Part shown: positions 34,568 through 43,317 of the stretch, piece after piece
Layout of the letters: every line of letters begins with the position of its first letter
How positions within the stretch are numbered: the stretch's first letter is position 1
Assembly (NCBI GenBank): GCA_041483135.1
Contig: JBGPFE010000020.1
Span: 1-64,000 of the forward strand
Source: PALSA-1004 sp041483135
GTDB taxonomy: Bacteria; Pseudomonadota; Gammaproteobacteria; Burkholderiales; SG8-41
DNA length: 64,000 nucleotides
Direction of reading: 5' to 3'
Program-made: the position numbers and the translations under genes
Notes under the pieces: generated by a model
What the model was told of the DNA's origin: nothing
Seen by the model: the letters and a program-made list of their open reading frames with translations, nothing else
Database searches by the model: none

Positions 34568-35530
34568 CTAATCGATGCGGGCGCCGGTGGCCCTGATGAC
34601 CTTGCCCCACTTCGCGTTCTCGTCCTTGATGAACTGCGCGAATTGCTCGGGCGTGGTGCCGTAGAGTTCCAGGCCCATGCCGCGCATGCGCGACTCGAAC
34701 TCGGGGTTTTTGAGCGCCTTGATGAACTCGGCATGCAGGCGCTTGATGATGTCCGGCGGGGTGCCGGCCGGCGCGACGAATCCCTGCCAGGTCAGAACCT
34801 CGTAACCCGGGACCGTGTCGGCGATCGGCGGAAGGTCGGGCAGCGCGGCGATCGGCTTGAGCGTCGAGGTGGCGAGCGCGCGCAGCTTGCCGACCTTGAT
34901 GAACGGCACCGGCTCGGGCATGGGATTCAGCATGAACTGCAACCGCCCGCTCACCAGATCGAGGACGCCGGGTCCCGAGCCCTTGTAGGGCACATGCACG
35001 CTCTTGGTGCCGGTCATCATGTTGAACAACTCGCCGGCGAGATGCATCGACGTGCCGTTGCCGGCCGACGGAAAATAAAGCTCGCCCGGGTGCTGTTTCG
35101 CGAGCGCGATCAGCTCCTTGGTGTTTTTGACCGGCAACGACGGATGCACGCACAGGATCAGCGGCGCGGCCGTCACCATCGAGATCGGCGCGAAATCCCG
35201 CTGCGAGTCGTAGCTCAACTTGGAGTACATGCTCGGGTTCGTGGACAGGAAGAACGTTCCCATCAGCAAGGTGTAGCCGTCGGCGGGGCTGCGCGCGACC
35301 AGTTCAGCGGCGATATTGCCGCCCGCGCCTGGCCGGTCATCGACGGTCACCTGTTGCCCCAGGGACTCGGTAATCTGGGCCGCGAAGTTGCGGGCGACGA
35401 CGTCGCTCGCGCCGCCCGGCGCAAACGCGTTGATGATGCGGATCGGCTTCGCCGGATAGGTCTGGGCGTGCGCATGCAGGGGCAGGCTTGCCGCGAGGAT
35501 GGCTGAAAACAGAATCGCGCTACGACGCAT
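34568..35530 (-). CDS. Bug-family TTT substrate-binding protein
   Basis: The 320-residue protein starts at 35530, where AAGGAGAT precedes the ATG; the frame extends upstream to 35566 without similarity. A signal peptide ends HAHAQ. Bug blocks: YPAKPIRIINAFAPGGASD, DDRPGAGGNIAAELVARSPA, LSYDSQRDFAPI, HVPYKGSGPGVLDLVSGR and PAGTPPDIIKRL. It lies 83 bases downstream of the FadH-like gene on the same strand, possibly one unit. Confidence 0.9.
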   Translation of the reverse strand: MRRSAILFSAILAASLPLHAHAQTYPAKPIRIINAFAPGGASDVVARNFAAQITESLGQQVTVDDRPGAGGNIAAELVARSPADGYTLLMGTFFLSTNPSMYSKLSYDSQRDFAPISMVTAAPLILCVHPSLPVKNTKELIALAKQHPGELYFPSAGNGTSMHLAGELFNMMTGTKSVHVPYKGSGPGVLDLVSGRLQFMLNPMPEPVPFIKVGKLRALATSTLKPIAALPDLPPIADTVPGYEVLTWQGFVAPAGTPPDIIKRLHAEFIKALKNPEFESRMRGMGLELYGTTPEQFAQFIKDENAKWGKVIRATGARID

Positions 35531-35613
35531 GGGAAATCTCCTTGCTTCGAACGGGTTGGCAATCAACAGGACGCAGTGTAGGGGTTTTCAGCGCGGCTTT
35601 CCAGCACTGGAGC

Positions 35614-37620
35614 TTACTCATTCGCGACGGCATCGAGGCGCGTAGTCAGGCGCAAGTCGATCGCGGTCGCCAGCATCCACCCGTCGCGCACTGCCGTCAG
35701 AAAATCGCCGATCTGGTTGCAATCGCCTGCCAGCACGTACTGCGCGCCCGCGCGCTCGACTTCCGGCACGATGTCGCGGTTGGGCAGCGGCCTGATCGCG
35801 GCGATGATCATGTCGCCGGCGTCGATCGGCTCGCGCTTGCCGCCGACTTTCGCCCAGACCGTGTCGCCCTCGATCGATTCGACCGGGGCGTTGGTCAGCA
35901 CCCGCGCGCCGCCCTTCTCGAGACGGTCGAGCACGTCGTAGCGATTGTTGCGCGCCATTTCCCTGGCGACGACCGACAGACCCTCGATCACGGTCGCCTT
36001 GACGCCGCGATAGTGGATCAGCGTGTCGGCCGTCTCGATCCCGACCATGCCGCCGCCGACGATAGTGATGCGCGCGCCGCGCGGCACGCGCTCGCGATCG
36101 AGCAGCACGTCCCAGGCCTGGAGCACGGGAAGATCGGTCTGCACCGGGAACGGCAGGGGCCGGGACTTGGCGCCGGTTGCGACCACCACCAGGTCGGGGC
36201 GGAAATCGCGGATCGACTGCGCAGTCGCATTGACGCCGGTGCGCACCGCGACGCCGAGACTCTCGATCTGCTGCCAGCGATAGGTCCAGATGCCGGCGAC
36301 ATCGGCCTTGTCCGGGGCGGCGAGGGCGAGCGGCATCTGGCCGCCCGGCTTGGCGGCCTTCTCCCAGATCTCGACGTGGTGCCCGAGCCCCGCGGCGACG
36401 CGCGCTGTCTCGATGCCCGCGACACCCGCGCCCAGCACCAGGATACGTTTACGGTCGCCTGCTGGCCGCGGCGATGTGCCCTTGCGCAACTGCGGCTCCG
36501 CGTTCTCGATGCGCTCGAACTCGGTGCCCACCATCGGGTTCGCCACGCAAGAGACGTCGCGCTCCAGCGTCAGGCGCTCGAAACACACGTTGCAGGAAAT
36601 GCACTTGCGAATTGGCGTCCTGATCTCGCGGAAGGCCTTGCGCGGCCAGTACGCGTCCGCCACCAGCGCGCGGCAGACTGCGACGAAATCAGCGCTGCCT
36701 GCCTTCAGGATGCCCTCGGCGTCCTCCGGATCGATGATGCGCCCGGCCATGATGGTAGGGATGGCGAGCGCCTTCGCGATGGGCCGCGCATAAGGCTCGA
36801 GGAAGCGGCGCGCGAAGGAAGGCGGCTGGATGCAGTAGCGCGACAACTGCGGGCTCTCGTTGGTCCCGCCCGACATGTCGATCGCGATCACCCCGGCGCG
36901 CTCCAGCGCCCGGCACAGCGCGATCATGTCCTGCTCGCTGTAACCGCCTTCGCAGTACTCGGTCGCGCTGATGCGCACCATCAGCGGGAAGCCGGGCAAC
37001 TCGCCGCGGATGAGCGCCACGGTTTCCAGCAGGAAGCGCATGCGGTTCTCCAGCGGTCCGCCGTAGCGGTCTTCGCGCTGGTTGATGCGCGGGCTGAAGA
37101 ACTGCTGGAACAGATAGCCGTTGGCCGCGTGCAGTTCAACGGCGTCGTAGCCTGCGCGATGGAGCCGGCGGGCGGCATCGAGAAAAGCGCGCTGGATCGC
37201 CTCGATCTCGGGAATAGTCAACGCGCGCGCCGGCTCGCCGGTGTTGGGATTGTGCCAGTCCGATGCCGACACCGGCTCCATGCCGAGCACCGAGCGCTTG
37301 AGCAGCGCGCCGCGGTGGTTGATCTGCCCGACCGCCAGGGCCCCGCCCGCGTGGATCGCCGCCACGATGCCGGCGAGGCCCGGGATGTAGCGGTCGTGGT
37401 AGAGGCACATCGAGTTCGTGTGGTTGCGCGCGCCCTCGCTGATGACCATCGCCTCGGTGATGATCATCGCGGCGCCGCCGCTGGCGCGCTCGCCGTAATA
37501 GAGCTTGTCGCGCTCGGTCGAGAGCCCGTCGGTGGTGCCGTAGTTGGTGCCCATCGGTCCCATGATGATCCGGTTGCGCAGCCGCAGCGGGCCCATCCGG
37601 CCTGGTTGAGCGATCAGCAT
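35614..37620 (-). CDS. NADH:flavin oxidoreductase, 2,4-dienoyl-CoA reductase-like
   Basis: The 668-residue enzyme has an N-terminal old-yellow-enzyme barrel (GPLRLRNRIIMGPMGTNYGT; VELHAANGYLFQQFFSP at 161-177), a 4Fe-4S cluster site with Cys340, Cys343, Cys346 and Cys358, and a C-terminal FAD/NAD domain with VLGAGVAGIETARVAA from about 395. This is the FadH/trimethylamine dehydrogenase architecture. It reduces an unsaturated CoA ester or demethylates an amine; the closest match cannot be decided by eye. The ATG at 37620 is chosen because the barrel starts there; the frame extends to 37710. Confidence 0.88.
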   Translation of the reverse strand: MLIAQPGRMGPLRLRNRIIMGPMGTNYGTTDGLSTERDKLYYGERASGGAAMIITEAMVISEGARNHTNSMCLYHDRYIPGLAGIVAAIHAGGALAVGQINHRGALLKRSVLGMEPVSASDWHNPNTGEPARALTIPEIEAIQRAFLDAARRLHRAGYDAVELHAANGYLFQQFFSPRINQREDRYGGPLENRMRFLLETVALIRGELPGFPLMVRISATEYCEGGYSEQDMIALCRALERAGVIAIDMSGGTNESPQLSRYCIQPPSFARRFLEPYARPIAKALAIPTIMAGRIIDPEDAEGILKAGSADFVAVCRALVADAYWPRKAFREIRTPIRKCISCNVCFERLTLERDVSCVANPMVGTEFERIENAEPQLRKGTSPRPAGDRKRILVLGAGVAGIETARVAAGLGHHVEIWEKAAKPGGQMPLALAAPDKADVAGIWTYRWQQIESLGVAVRTGVNATAQSIRDFRPDLVVVATGAKSRPLPFPVQTDLPVLQAWDVLLDRERVPRGARITIVGGGMVGIETADTLIHYRGVKATVIEGLSVVAREMARNNRYDVLDRLEKGGARVLTNAPVESIEGDTVWAKVGGKREPIDAGDMIIAAIRPLPNRDIVPEVERAGAQYVLAGDCNQIGDFLTAVRDGWMLATAIDLRLTTRLDAVANE

Positions 37621-37925
37621 TTCAGTTCGATCGTAGGGTTCTGGTTGGAAACGGGAAACGCAATTCAACCGCGACGTGCGAATTCCCGTCGTGAAACATG
37701 CCCGCGGCATTCAACCGTATCACGTACCGGCATGCATTATAGATGCTGATCGTATCGATGGGGCCGGAGTACCTTTGGCGATGTGCAAAGCTCGTCCGGT
37801 GACGATCGAAGCAATGTTACGGCGTCCGGATGCTGTGGCTTTCCGTCATCCCGCTATTTATTCTGATCTGCGCAGTGCCCCGATTTCTCCGACCAGACAG
37901 TATTCCTGCCGCGATTACCGGCCGG
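37621..37925. other. 305-base interval without a supported gene
   Basis: It contains a tag-like GATGGGGCCGGAGTACCTTT near 37757 and a hydrophobic plus-strand frame opening MLWLSVIPLFILICAVPRFL at 37830 that has no ribosome-binding site and runs on as antisense of the DUF1847 gene. I see no gene. Confidence 0.4.
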
Positions 37926-38630
37926 TCAACCGCGTGGGTTTCGGCGTCCCGCCGGCGGGAGCTTCGGCGGTTTCGCGGGCCTTTGCGGTCCCCACACGCG
38001 ACTGTAATACGTGTCCGCAAGCTGCAATGCGGCTACCGGATTGTGGCCGAGCACGCGGTCCTTGGCGACCAGGACCGTCGTCAGCCCCTTGGCATACTTG
38101 AAGAACAGGCTATCGTGGCCGATGCACAGCCCCAGCACGACATTGAACTCGCAGCCGTGGGCATTGAGCATCTCGGCCTGGGAGATCGGATTGCAAAGCG
38201 CCTCGAACTGGCCGGGGTGGACTTTTTCCCGGTCGGCGATCCCCAGCTCTTCCTTCGGAATGCTGCCGTTCTTGCACGCAACCGACACCACCTCGAAGCC
38301 GTGGCTCTCCAGAATGCCGCTCAGCACATGCGCGTGATCGACGAAGCTGATGCAGTTCGCGATGCCGATTTTTTTGTAGCCCATGCGCTTGGCGAACTGG
38401 ACGACCTCCTCGACCCGCGTCCACTTGCAGTAGCCTTCGGATTCGACCAGCGCCGATTCGCGCGAAATCCGGCGCGTTTCGGGGTCATCGTACAGCGCGC
38501 GGGCGACGGTCTGGCTGTCGGGATCGACTTTGGTCGGGCAAAAACCAGGGCCGCGCTCCTCGGCTTCCCCCTGGCGGCATGCGCGCACGGTCGGCGGACA
38601 GTACGCGCATGCGGGATCATCGTATTTCAT
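37926..38630 (-). CDS. DUF1847 cysteine-rich putative metal-binding protein
   Basis: The 234-residue protein opens with a Cys cluster (CAYCPPTVRACR, then GFCPTK), continues with EGYCKWTRVEEVVQFAKRMG and ISFVDHAHVLSGILESHGFE, and has NVVLGLCIGHDSLFFKYAKG and VLVAKDRVLGHNPVAAL near the end. This is the DUF1847 pattern, annotated as metal-binding, function unknown. The Cys content suggests an iron-sulfur or zinc site. An FNR-type palindrome lies 62 bases upstream of the ATG at 38630, which fits expression at low oxygen. Confidence 0.85.
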   Translation of the reverse strand: MKYDDPACAYCPPTVRACRQGEAEERGPGFCPTKVDPDSQTVARALYDDPETRRISRESALVESEGYCKWTRVEEVVQFAKRMGYKKIGIANCISFVDHAHVLSGILESHGFEVVSVACKNGSIPKEELGIADREKVHPGQFEALCNPISQAEMLNAHGCEFNVVLGLCIGHDSLFFKYAKGLTTVLVAKDRVLGHNPVAALQLADTYYSRVWGPQRPAKPPKLPPAGRRNPRG

Positions 38631-38691
38631 GGCCACTCTTCCCGTGAATGCAACGGATGCGTCTAGGCTAGAGGATTCCATGCGGGAAACC

Positions 38692-38705
38692 ATGATCCAG
38701 ATCAA
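38692..38705. promoter_or_regulatory. FNR/DNR-type operator ATGATCCAGATCAA
   Basis: The site matches the FNR/ANR/DNR consensus TTGAT-N4-ATCAA at all but the first base and contains the perfect palindrome TGATCCAGATCA. It is centred about 68 bases upstream of the DUF1847 start codon, a plausible class II activation position. It resembles the sites of anaerobic and denitrification regulons in Beta- and Gammaproteobacteria. Confidence 0.6.
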
Positions 38706-38848
38706 ACACCGGGGCATTGCAGGGAACGACCTGTCCAGTCTGGAAGCCGTCCGGATTGTGTGGCCGGGATTTGCCTGTGTTGCGCCATCCGGTCCTTGAA
38801 CCGGACCGGAATAAATCGGACAAACCGCTCGGGGTGCTTTGTTTTCCC

Positions 38849-38868
38849 AAGCAGGCTTCAGCCTGCTT
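38849..38868. terminator. Hairpin AAGCAGGC-TTCA-GCCTGCTT
   Basis: A perfect 8-bp stem with a four-base loop lies 28 bases after the stop of the minus-strand TauD gene. No T-run follows on either strand, so it may be a transcript-end or processing hairpin rather than a classic intrinsic terminator. Confidence 0.5.
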
Positions 38869-38895
38869 CCCGCCATTCCCGCGGCGCTGGCGGAA

Positions 38896-39792
38896 TTACG
38901 CCGGAACCGCGATGCCTTCCTGCTCGCAGGTGTTGGCGACGTCGCTGACCGTCGCGCGGCGCATGTCGCGGACCCATCTGAGATCGTTGTATTCGGTGCC
39001 GCGGTGCAGCGTGCAACGGTTGTCCCACATCACGAGTTCGTCCGGCCGCCAGCGGTGAGTGTAGACGAACTGGCGCTGCGTCACATGCGCGATCAACTCG
39101 TCGATCAGCGCGCGGCCTTCGGCGTCCGGCATGCCGAGGATGCGTCCCGCGTGCGACGCGACGTAGAGCGATTTCCTGCCGTTCTGCGGAATCGTGCGCA
39201 CGAGCGCCTGCGGCACGGGCGGTAGCCGTCTTGCCTCGTCTTCCGTGAAGTGCGTGAACCCGCTGCGTTGGCGCGAGGTGGCGATGCAATGCTCGGCGAC
39301 GAGTCCACGCAGTTTTTTCTTCATTGCGTCGGGCAGCGCATCGTAGGCCGCGCGCTGGTCGGCGAATTCGGTGTGGCCGCCGAGCGGCGCGACTGTGCGC
39401 GCATACAGCAGCGAGCACAGCCCCGGGCGGAACCTGAACGAACTGTCGGTATGCCACAACCGGTTGCCGGCCTTGTACATGCGCTGCCGGCTGTCCTGCG
39501 ACCAGATCTCGCCCTGCGGGTCGAGGTTCGAGATGTCGGCGAAACTGTTGCTGAACCGGCTCGGCGCCGTCTTCGGATCGAGCACCCGCTCGGACTCGAT
39601 CGGCCCGAACTTTTGCGCGAACGCAAGGTGCTGTTCCGCCGTCAGCTCCTGTCCCGGAAAAATCAGCACCGCGTATTGCCAGAATGCGGCCTGAATCGCC
39701 GCGAAGTCGGCCGCCGCGAGCGGCCCGGACAGATCGACGTCGCCCACCTCGGCCGCGAAGCCCGGAGTGATGGGACAAACCTCAATGCTCAT
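38896..39792 (-). CDS. TauD/TfdA-family Fe(II)/2-oxoglutarate dioxygenase
   Basis: The 298-residue enzyme has the iron facial triad: His114 and Asp116 in RLWHTDSSF and His263 in NRCTLHRGTEY, with Arg278/Arg279 for 2-oxoglutarate. GGHTEFADQRAAYDALPD is the usual middle block. Members release sulfite from taurine or cleave 2,4-D type ethers and related compounds; the substrate is not assignable. AGGAGAAGCACCC precedes the ATG. A small lipoprotein gene lies upstream on the same strand. Confidence 0.9.
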   Translation of the reverse strand: MSIEVCPITPGFAAEVGDVDLSGPLAAADFAAIQAAFWQYAVLIFPGQELTAEQHLAFAQKFGPIESERVLDPKTAPSRFSNSFADISNLDPQGEIWSQDSRQRMYKAGNRLWHTDSSFRFRPGLCSLLYARTVAPLGGHTEFADQRAAYDALPDAMKKKLRGLVAEHCIATSRQRSGFTHFTEDEARRLPPVPQALVRTIPQNGRKSLYVASHAGRILGMPDAEGRALIDELIAHVTQRQFVYTHRWRPDELVMWDNRCTLHRGTEYNDLRWVRDMRRATVSDVANTCEQEGIAVPA

Positions 39793-39843
39793 GGGTGCTT
39801 CTCCTGCCCGATTGCATCCGGGATATTATCCGCGCCGCGCAGG

Positions 39844-40050
39844 CTACTTGTCCGCATCGCCGGCTTTCTCGGCACGGCTCTGCGCCTGCTGCATCGCCTG
39901 GTCGATCTTCTGTTGCGCCTGCTCCATCGTTTTCTTCCCTTCCTCCACTTCCTTCGCCTTGATGGCCGCACCGGTCGCCGCGGTGGTCGCGGTTTCGACG
40001 CCGCACCCGGCAAGCGCCGCGAGCGCGAACACAATGATGAGGTGCTTCAT
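39844..40050 (-). CDS. Small lipoprotein with helical charged tail (68 residues)
   Basis: The protein starts MKHLIIVFALAALAGCGVET: a lipoprotein signal with lipobox LAGC (Cys16). The rest is Ala/Lys/Glu/Gln-rich (KEVEEGKKTMEQAQQKIDQA) and should form a long helix or coiled coil, a bit like Lpp or entericidin-type envelope lipoproteins. GGAGATCATCC precedes the ATG. Function is unknown. It is 51 bases upstream of the TauD gene. Confidence 0.78.
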   Translation of the reverse strand: MKHLIIVFALAALAGCGVETATTAATGAAIKAKEVEEGKKTMEQAQQKIDQAMQQAQSRAEKAGDADK

Positions 40051-40134
40051 GGATGATCTCCGTTAAAAAACGAGATGTGGGGCGGGGTCAAATAAATATT
40101 TTACGCTCTCCCGCTCTCGCGTTGTGGCGCCGCG

Positions 40135-41106
40135 TCAGTCGATCTTGAGATTCAATGTCCTGACGATCCGTTCGTTTCTCTGCATCTCAACCCGCAGGAA
40201 AGCATCGAACTCGTTCGGGCTCATCGCGGCCGGGGCAAGGCCCTGCTTGCCCAGGAGATCCTTCACTTCGGCAAGCTGCAGGGCCCGCGCGATCTCCGCA
40301 CTCAGCCGTTCGACCACATTTTTCGGCGTCGCTCCGCGCACCACCGCGCCGAACCAGTTGAGCGATTCGAAGCCGGGGTAGCCGGATTCCGCCACCGTCG
40401 GAACGTTCGGCAAAGTGTCGGCTCGTGTGAGCGAGGTCACGGCGACGCCGCGCAGCCTGCCAGAGGCAATGTGCGGCGCGCTTTCCACGACGTTCGCGAC
40501 CAGCATAGTGGTGTGTCCGCCCATGACAGCCGTCGCCGCTGGCGCACCGCCGTTATATGGCACGCTGACGAGACCGATCCTCGCCGCCTCCTTGAACAAC
40601 TCCGCCGCGATGCGTTGCCCGCCTATGATGCTGGCAGTCCCGAACGTGAGCTCGCCCGGACGGGCGCGCGCGAGCGCAACCAGGTCCTTGACCGATTTCA
40701 CCGGCAGCGACGGATGCACGGAAATGACCAGTGGATTCGATGCGATGCGGGTGACACCGGCGAAATCTTTCAAAGTGTCGTACGGCAGCTTCGAGCGCAC
40801 GAAAGGATTGATCGTGAAGCTGGGGGCCATCAACAGGAGCGTATGCCCGTCGGCGGGCGCCCGCACCACGAGTTCCGCGCCGATCACGGTGTTGCCGCCG
40901 GGACGGTCCTCGACGATCACGTTCTGACCCACAGCGCGGCTCAACGGCGGCGCAAGCGTGCGCGCGAGTATGTCCACCGCCCCGCCGGGCGCGTAGGGGA
41001 CGACGAGCCGCACGTTCCGCGAGGGAAATTCCTGCGCGACGGCCACGCCGATGGGGAGCGCCGTCACCGGCGCAAGAATCAGCATGCACAAAGTTCCGCC
41101 CTTCAT
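40135..41106 (-). CDS. Bug-family TTT substrate-binding protein (tandem array 1 of 4)
   Basis: The 323-residue protein has a signal peptide ending AVAQ, then FPSRNVRLVVPYAPGGAVD, EDRPGGNTVIGAELVVRAPA, LPYDTLKDFAGV, SVPYNGGAPAATAVMGGH and a VVRGATPKNVV block where PAGTP is usual. The ligand loop GGAVD keeps the Asp. It is the last of four Bug genes in a row on this strand. GGAGACC precedes the ATG. Confidence 0.9.
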   Translation of the reverse strand: MKGGTLCMLILAPVTALPIGVAVAQEFPSRNVRLVVPYAPGGAVDILARTLAPPLSRAVGQNVIVEDRPGGNTVIGAELVVRAPADGHTLLLMAPSFTINPFVRSKLPYDTLKDFAGVTRIASNPLVISVHPSLPVKSVKDLVALARARPGELTFGTASIIGGQRIAAELFKEAARIGLVSVPYNGGAPAATAVMGGHTTMLVANVVESAPHIASGRLRGVAVTSLTRADTLPNVPTVAESGYPGFESLNWFGAVVRGATPKNVVERLSAEIARALQLAEVKDLLGKQGLAPAAMSPNEFDAFLRVEMQRNERIVRTLNLKID

Positions 41107-41141
41107 GGTCTCCTTTCGATATTGAAGGATGAAGAAAATAC

Positions 41142-41176
41142 TTGGCTGCGTTCAGCGGCGTTCATCGGCGGTTCCA
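41142..41176. repeat. Word-repeat (GCGTTCAGCGGCGTTCATCGG type)
   Basis: TGGCTGCGTTCAGCGGCGTT and CATCGGCGGTTCC iterate the word GCGTTCA(T/G)CGGC. The same words recur at 42171-42212, so one Bug gene is bracketed by two copies. Confidence 0.55.
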
Positions 41177-41179
41177 GCT

Positions 41180-42139
41180 TCACTCCATCGATATCCGCGC
41201 GGCCTTCACGACCTTGGCCCATTTTTCGATTTCGGTGTTGAAGAGCGCCCTGAACTCGGCGGGTGTCGTTCCCGCAGGTTCGATCCCGAGCGCGCTCCAG
41301 CGCTCGCGCAGCTCGGGCGATTTCATGATCCGGGTCGCTGCAGAGGAAATTTTCGTAACCACGCTTTTCGGCGTGCCGCGCGGCGCGAACAATCCGTACC
41401 AGACGTCGACTTCGTAGCCGGGCACGCCGGCCTCCGCGATCGTCGGCACGTCGGGCAGCGCCGGCGAACGCTTGAGCCCGCTCGTGCCGAGCGCTTTGAC
41501 CTTGCCCGCCTTGATCATCGGCAGCTGCACGGGTATGCCGCCCAGGTACAGCGTGATCTGGCCGCCGATGAGGTCGTTCTGCGCCTGCGGGCCGCTTTTA
41601 TACGGCACGTGCACGATGTCGGCGTGCGCGAGCAATTTGAACAGCTCCCCCGCCAGGTGGTCCGAGCTGCCGTTGCCGCCGCCGGAGCCGAAGCTCAACC
41701 GCCCGGGTTTCGCCTGCGCGAGCGCGACGAGTTCCCTGACCGAATTGACGGGCGAGGATACATTCACGACCAGCACGTTATTCCTGGAGGAAATCTGGGT
41801 GACGGGCTCGAAATCGCGCAGTGCATCGTACGGCAGCTTGCGGAACACGGCACGGCTGATCGCAAACGAACTCGACGCAAAGAGAACCGTATAGCCGTCG
41901 GGTACTGCCTTGGCGACGAGGTCGGCGCCGATGGTTCCGCCCGCGCCCGCGCGATTGTCGACGATGACCGGCTGGCCCCAGCCTTCGTTCAGCTTCTGCG
42001 CGAGCACGCGGCCGACGATGTCCATGCTGCTGCCCGGCCCGATCGGCACCACGATGCGGGCCGGCTTGGCGGGAAAATCATCGCCATGCGCGGCGCCGCC
42101 CGCGGCAAGCAGAACTGCATATGCCAAGTGCTTAGCCAT
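41180..42139 (-). CDS. Bug-family TTT substrate-binding protein (tandem array 2 of 4)
   Basis: About 319 residues from the ATG at 42139, with a signal peptide ending AAHGD; the frame is open to 42184. Blocks: FPAKPARIVVPIGPGSSMDI, DNRAGAGGTIGADLVAKAVP, LPYDALRDFEPV, HVPYKSGPQAQNDLIGGQ and PRGTPKSVV. The ligand loop is GSSMD. It is related to, but clearly different from, its tandem neighbours, so the array is not a recent duplication. Confidence 0.89.
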   Translation of the reverse strand: MAKHLAYAVLLAAGGAAHGDDFPAKPARIVVPIGPGSSMDIVGRVLAQKLNEGWGQPVIVDNRAGAGGTIGADLVAKAVPDGYTVLFASSSFAISRAVFRKLPYDALRDFEPVTQISSRNNVLVVNVSSPVNSVRELVALAQAKPGRLSFGSGGGNGSSDHLAGELFKLLAHADIVHVPYKSGPQAQNDLIGGQITLYLGGIPVQLPMIKAGKVKALGTSGLKRSPALPDVPTIAEAGVPGYEVDVWYGLFAPRGTPKSVVTKISSAATRIMKSPELRERWSALGIEPAGTTPAEFRALFNTEIEKWAKVVKAARISME

Positions 42140-42170
42140 TGAACTCACGTTAACGCGTGCTTGACGCATT

Positions 42171-42212
42171 CTATCGGCGCTCATCTGCGTTTATCTGCGT
42201 TCATCGGCAGTT
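42171..42212. repeat. Word-repeat (GCTCATCTGCGTTTATCTGCG type)
   Basis: CTATCGGCGCTCATCTGCGT and TTATCTGCGTTCATCGGCAG iterate (C/T)ATCTGCGTT(C/T) words, matching the element at 41142-41176. It sits in the 75-base gap between two Bug genes. Confidence 0.6.
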
Positions 42213-42214
42213 AC

Positions 42215-43183
42215 CTAGTCAGGCCGGGCGCCCGAAGCCTTGAACACCTTGCCGCGCATGACGATCTCGTCGCGTACTAGCTGGTCGAATTCACCTGGCG
42301 TCGTCGGCTTGGGCCTTGCACCCTGGCTCGCGATGCGTTCCGTGACGTCCGGCAGCCTGAGGATGCGGCCGACTTCTCCGGACAGCGCGTTGATGATCTT
42401 ACGCGGCGTCCCGGCCGGCGCAACCAGCCCGTACCATCCGTCGTATTCGAATCCGGGCAGCGCCGATTCCGCGATCGTCGGCACGTCCGGCAGCAGCGCG
42501 AGCCGCTCTTTGGTGGTCACCGCCAACGCCAGCAACCGTCCGCTCCTGACCAAGGCCATCGAAGGCAGCACCGGCGCAACGAAATACTGAACGCGGCCGG
42601 CAATGGTGTCGGTGAGCGCTTCGGGCGTGCCCTTGTAAGGCACGTGAACGACATCGATCCCGGCGGCCAGTTTGAACAGTTCGCTGGCGTAGTGCGTGCC
42701 GCTGCCGATGCCCGAGGAACCGAAATTGACCTGTCCCGGTTTCTGCTGCGCGAGCGCAATTAAGTCCTTGACCGTCTTTACCCCGAGGCTGGGTGAGACC
42801 ACCACCAGCAGCGGGGTGCTCGCGACCTGAGTGATCCCCGTGAAATCCTTGAGCGTGTCGTATGGAAGCTTGGCATAGAGCGCCGCGGTTCCCGCAAACC
42901 CTGACGAGGTCAGCATCAGCGTATGCCCGTCCGGAGTGGCGCCTGCGACGATGACGCCCGCCACCGTGCCGCCCGCGCTCGGGCGGTTATCGATCACCAC
43001 TTGCTGGCCCCAGCTCTCGTTGAGCTTCGGCCCGATCAGGCGCGCGAGGATGTCGGTTGCGCTGCCGGCAGTAAACGGCACGACGACCCGGATCGGCTTG
43101 CTCGGATAGGATTGCGCCGCCGCGCCCGCTGCGACGATCAGTACCGCGAAGCTTGCTGCGACCAGCCTGCTCAGGAAATGCAT
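42215..43183 (-). CDS. Bug-family TTT substrate-binding protein (tandem array 3 of 4)
   Basis: The 322-residue protein has a signal peptide ending AAAQ, then YPSKPIRVVVPFTAGSATDI, DNRPSAGGTVAGVIVAGATP, LPYDTLKDFTGI, HVPYKGTPEALTDTIAGR and PAGTPRKII. The ligand loop is GSATD. GGGAGGGACATG supports the start. Upstream, the next Bug gene ends 134 bases away. Confidence 0.9.
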   Translation of the reverse strand: MHFLSRLVAASFAVLIVAAGAAAQSYPSKPIRVVVPFTAGSATDILARLIGPKLNESWGQQVVIDNRPSAGGTVAGVIVAGATPDGHTLMLTSSGFAGTAALYAKLPYDTLKDFTGITQVASTPLLVVVSPSLGVKTVKDLIALAQQKPGQVNFGSSGIGSGTHYASELFKLAAGIDVVHVPYKGTPEALTDTIAGRVQYFVAPVLPSMALVRSGRLLALAVTTKERLALLPDVPTIAESALPGFEYDGWYGLVAPAGTPRKIINALSGEVGRILRLPDVTERIASQGARPKPTTPGEFDQLVRDEIVMRGKVFKASGARPD

Positions 43184-43317
43184 GTCCCTCCCCTTTCGAC
43201 GACTACGCGTAATACGCGTATCGTCCCGCGCTGGATGGCGCCGGAGTCATTGGTATCGAGAAAAGCGCGCGTCTTCTTCTATCCTAACCTTCCCCCGCGC
43301 ACCGGGGAAGGCGCTGG

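Noticed and set aside
35488..37749. 753-residue frame on the plus strand
   Set aside because: It is antisense to the dienoyl-CoA-reductase-like gene; its composition (Arg, His, Ala, Asp) is typical of a shadow of a GC-rich gene.
37830..38666. 278-residue plus-strand frame opening with a hydrophobic stretch
   Set aside because: Most of it is antisense to the DUF1847 gene and no ribosome-binding site precedes it.
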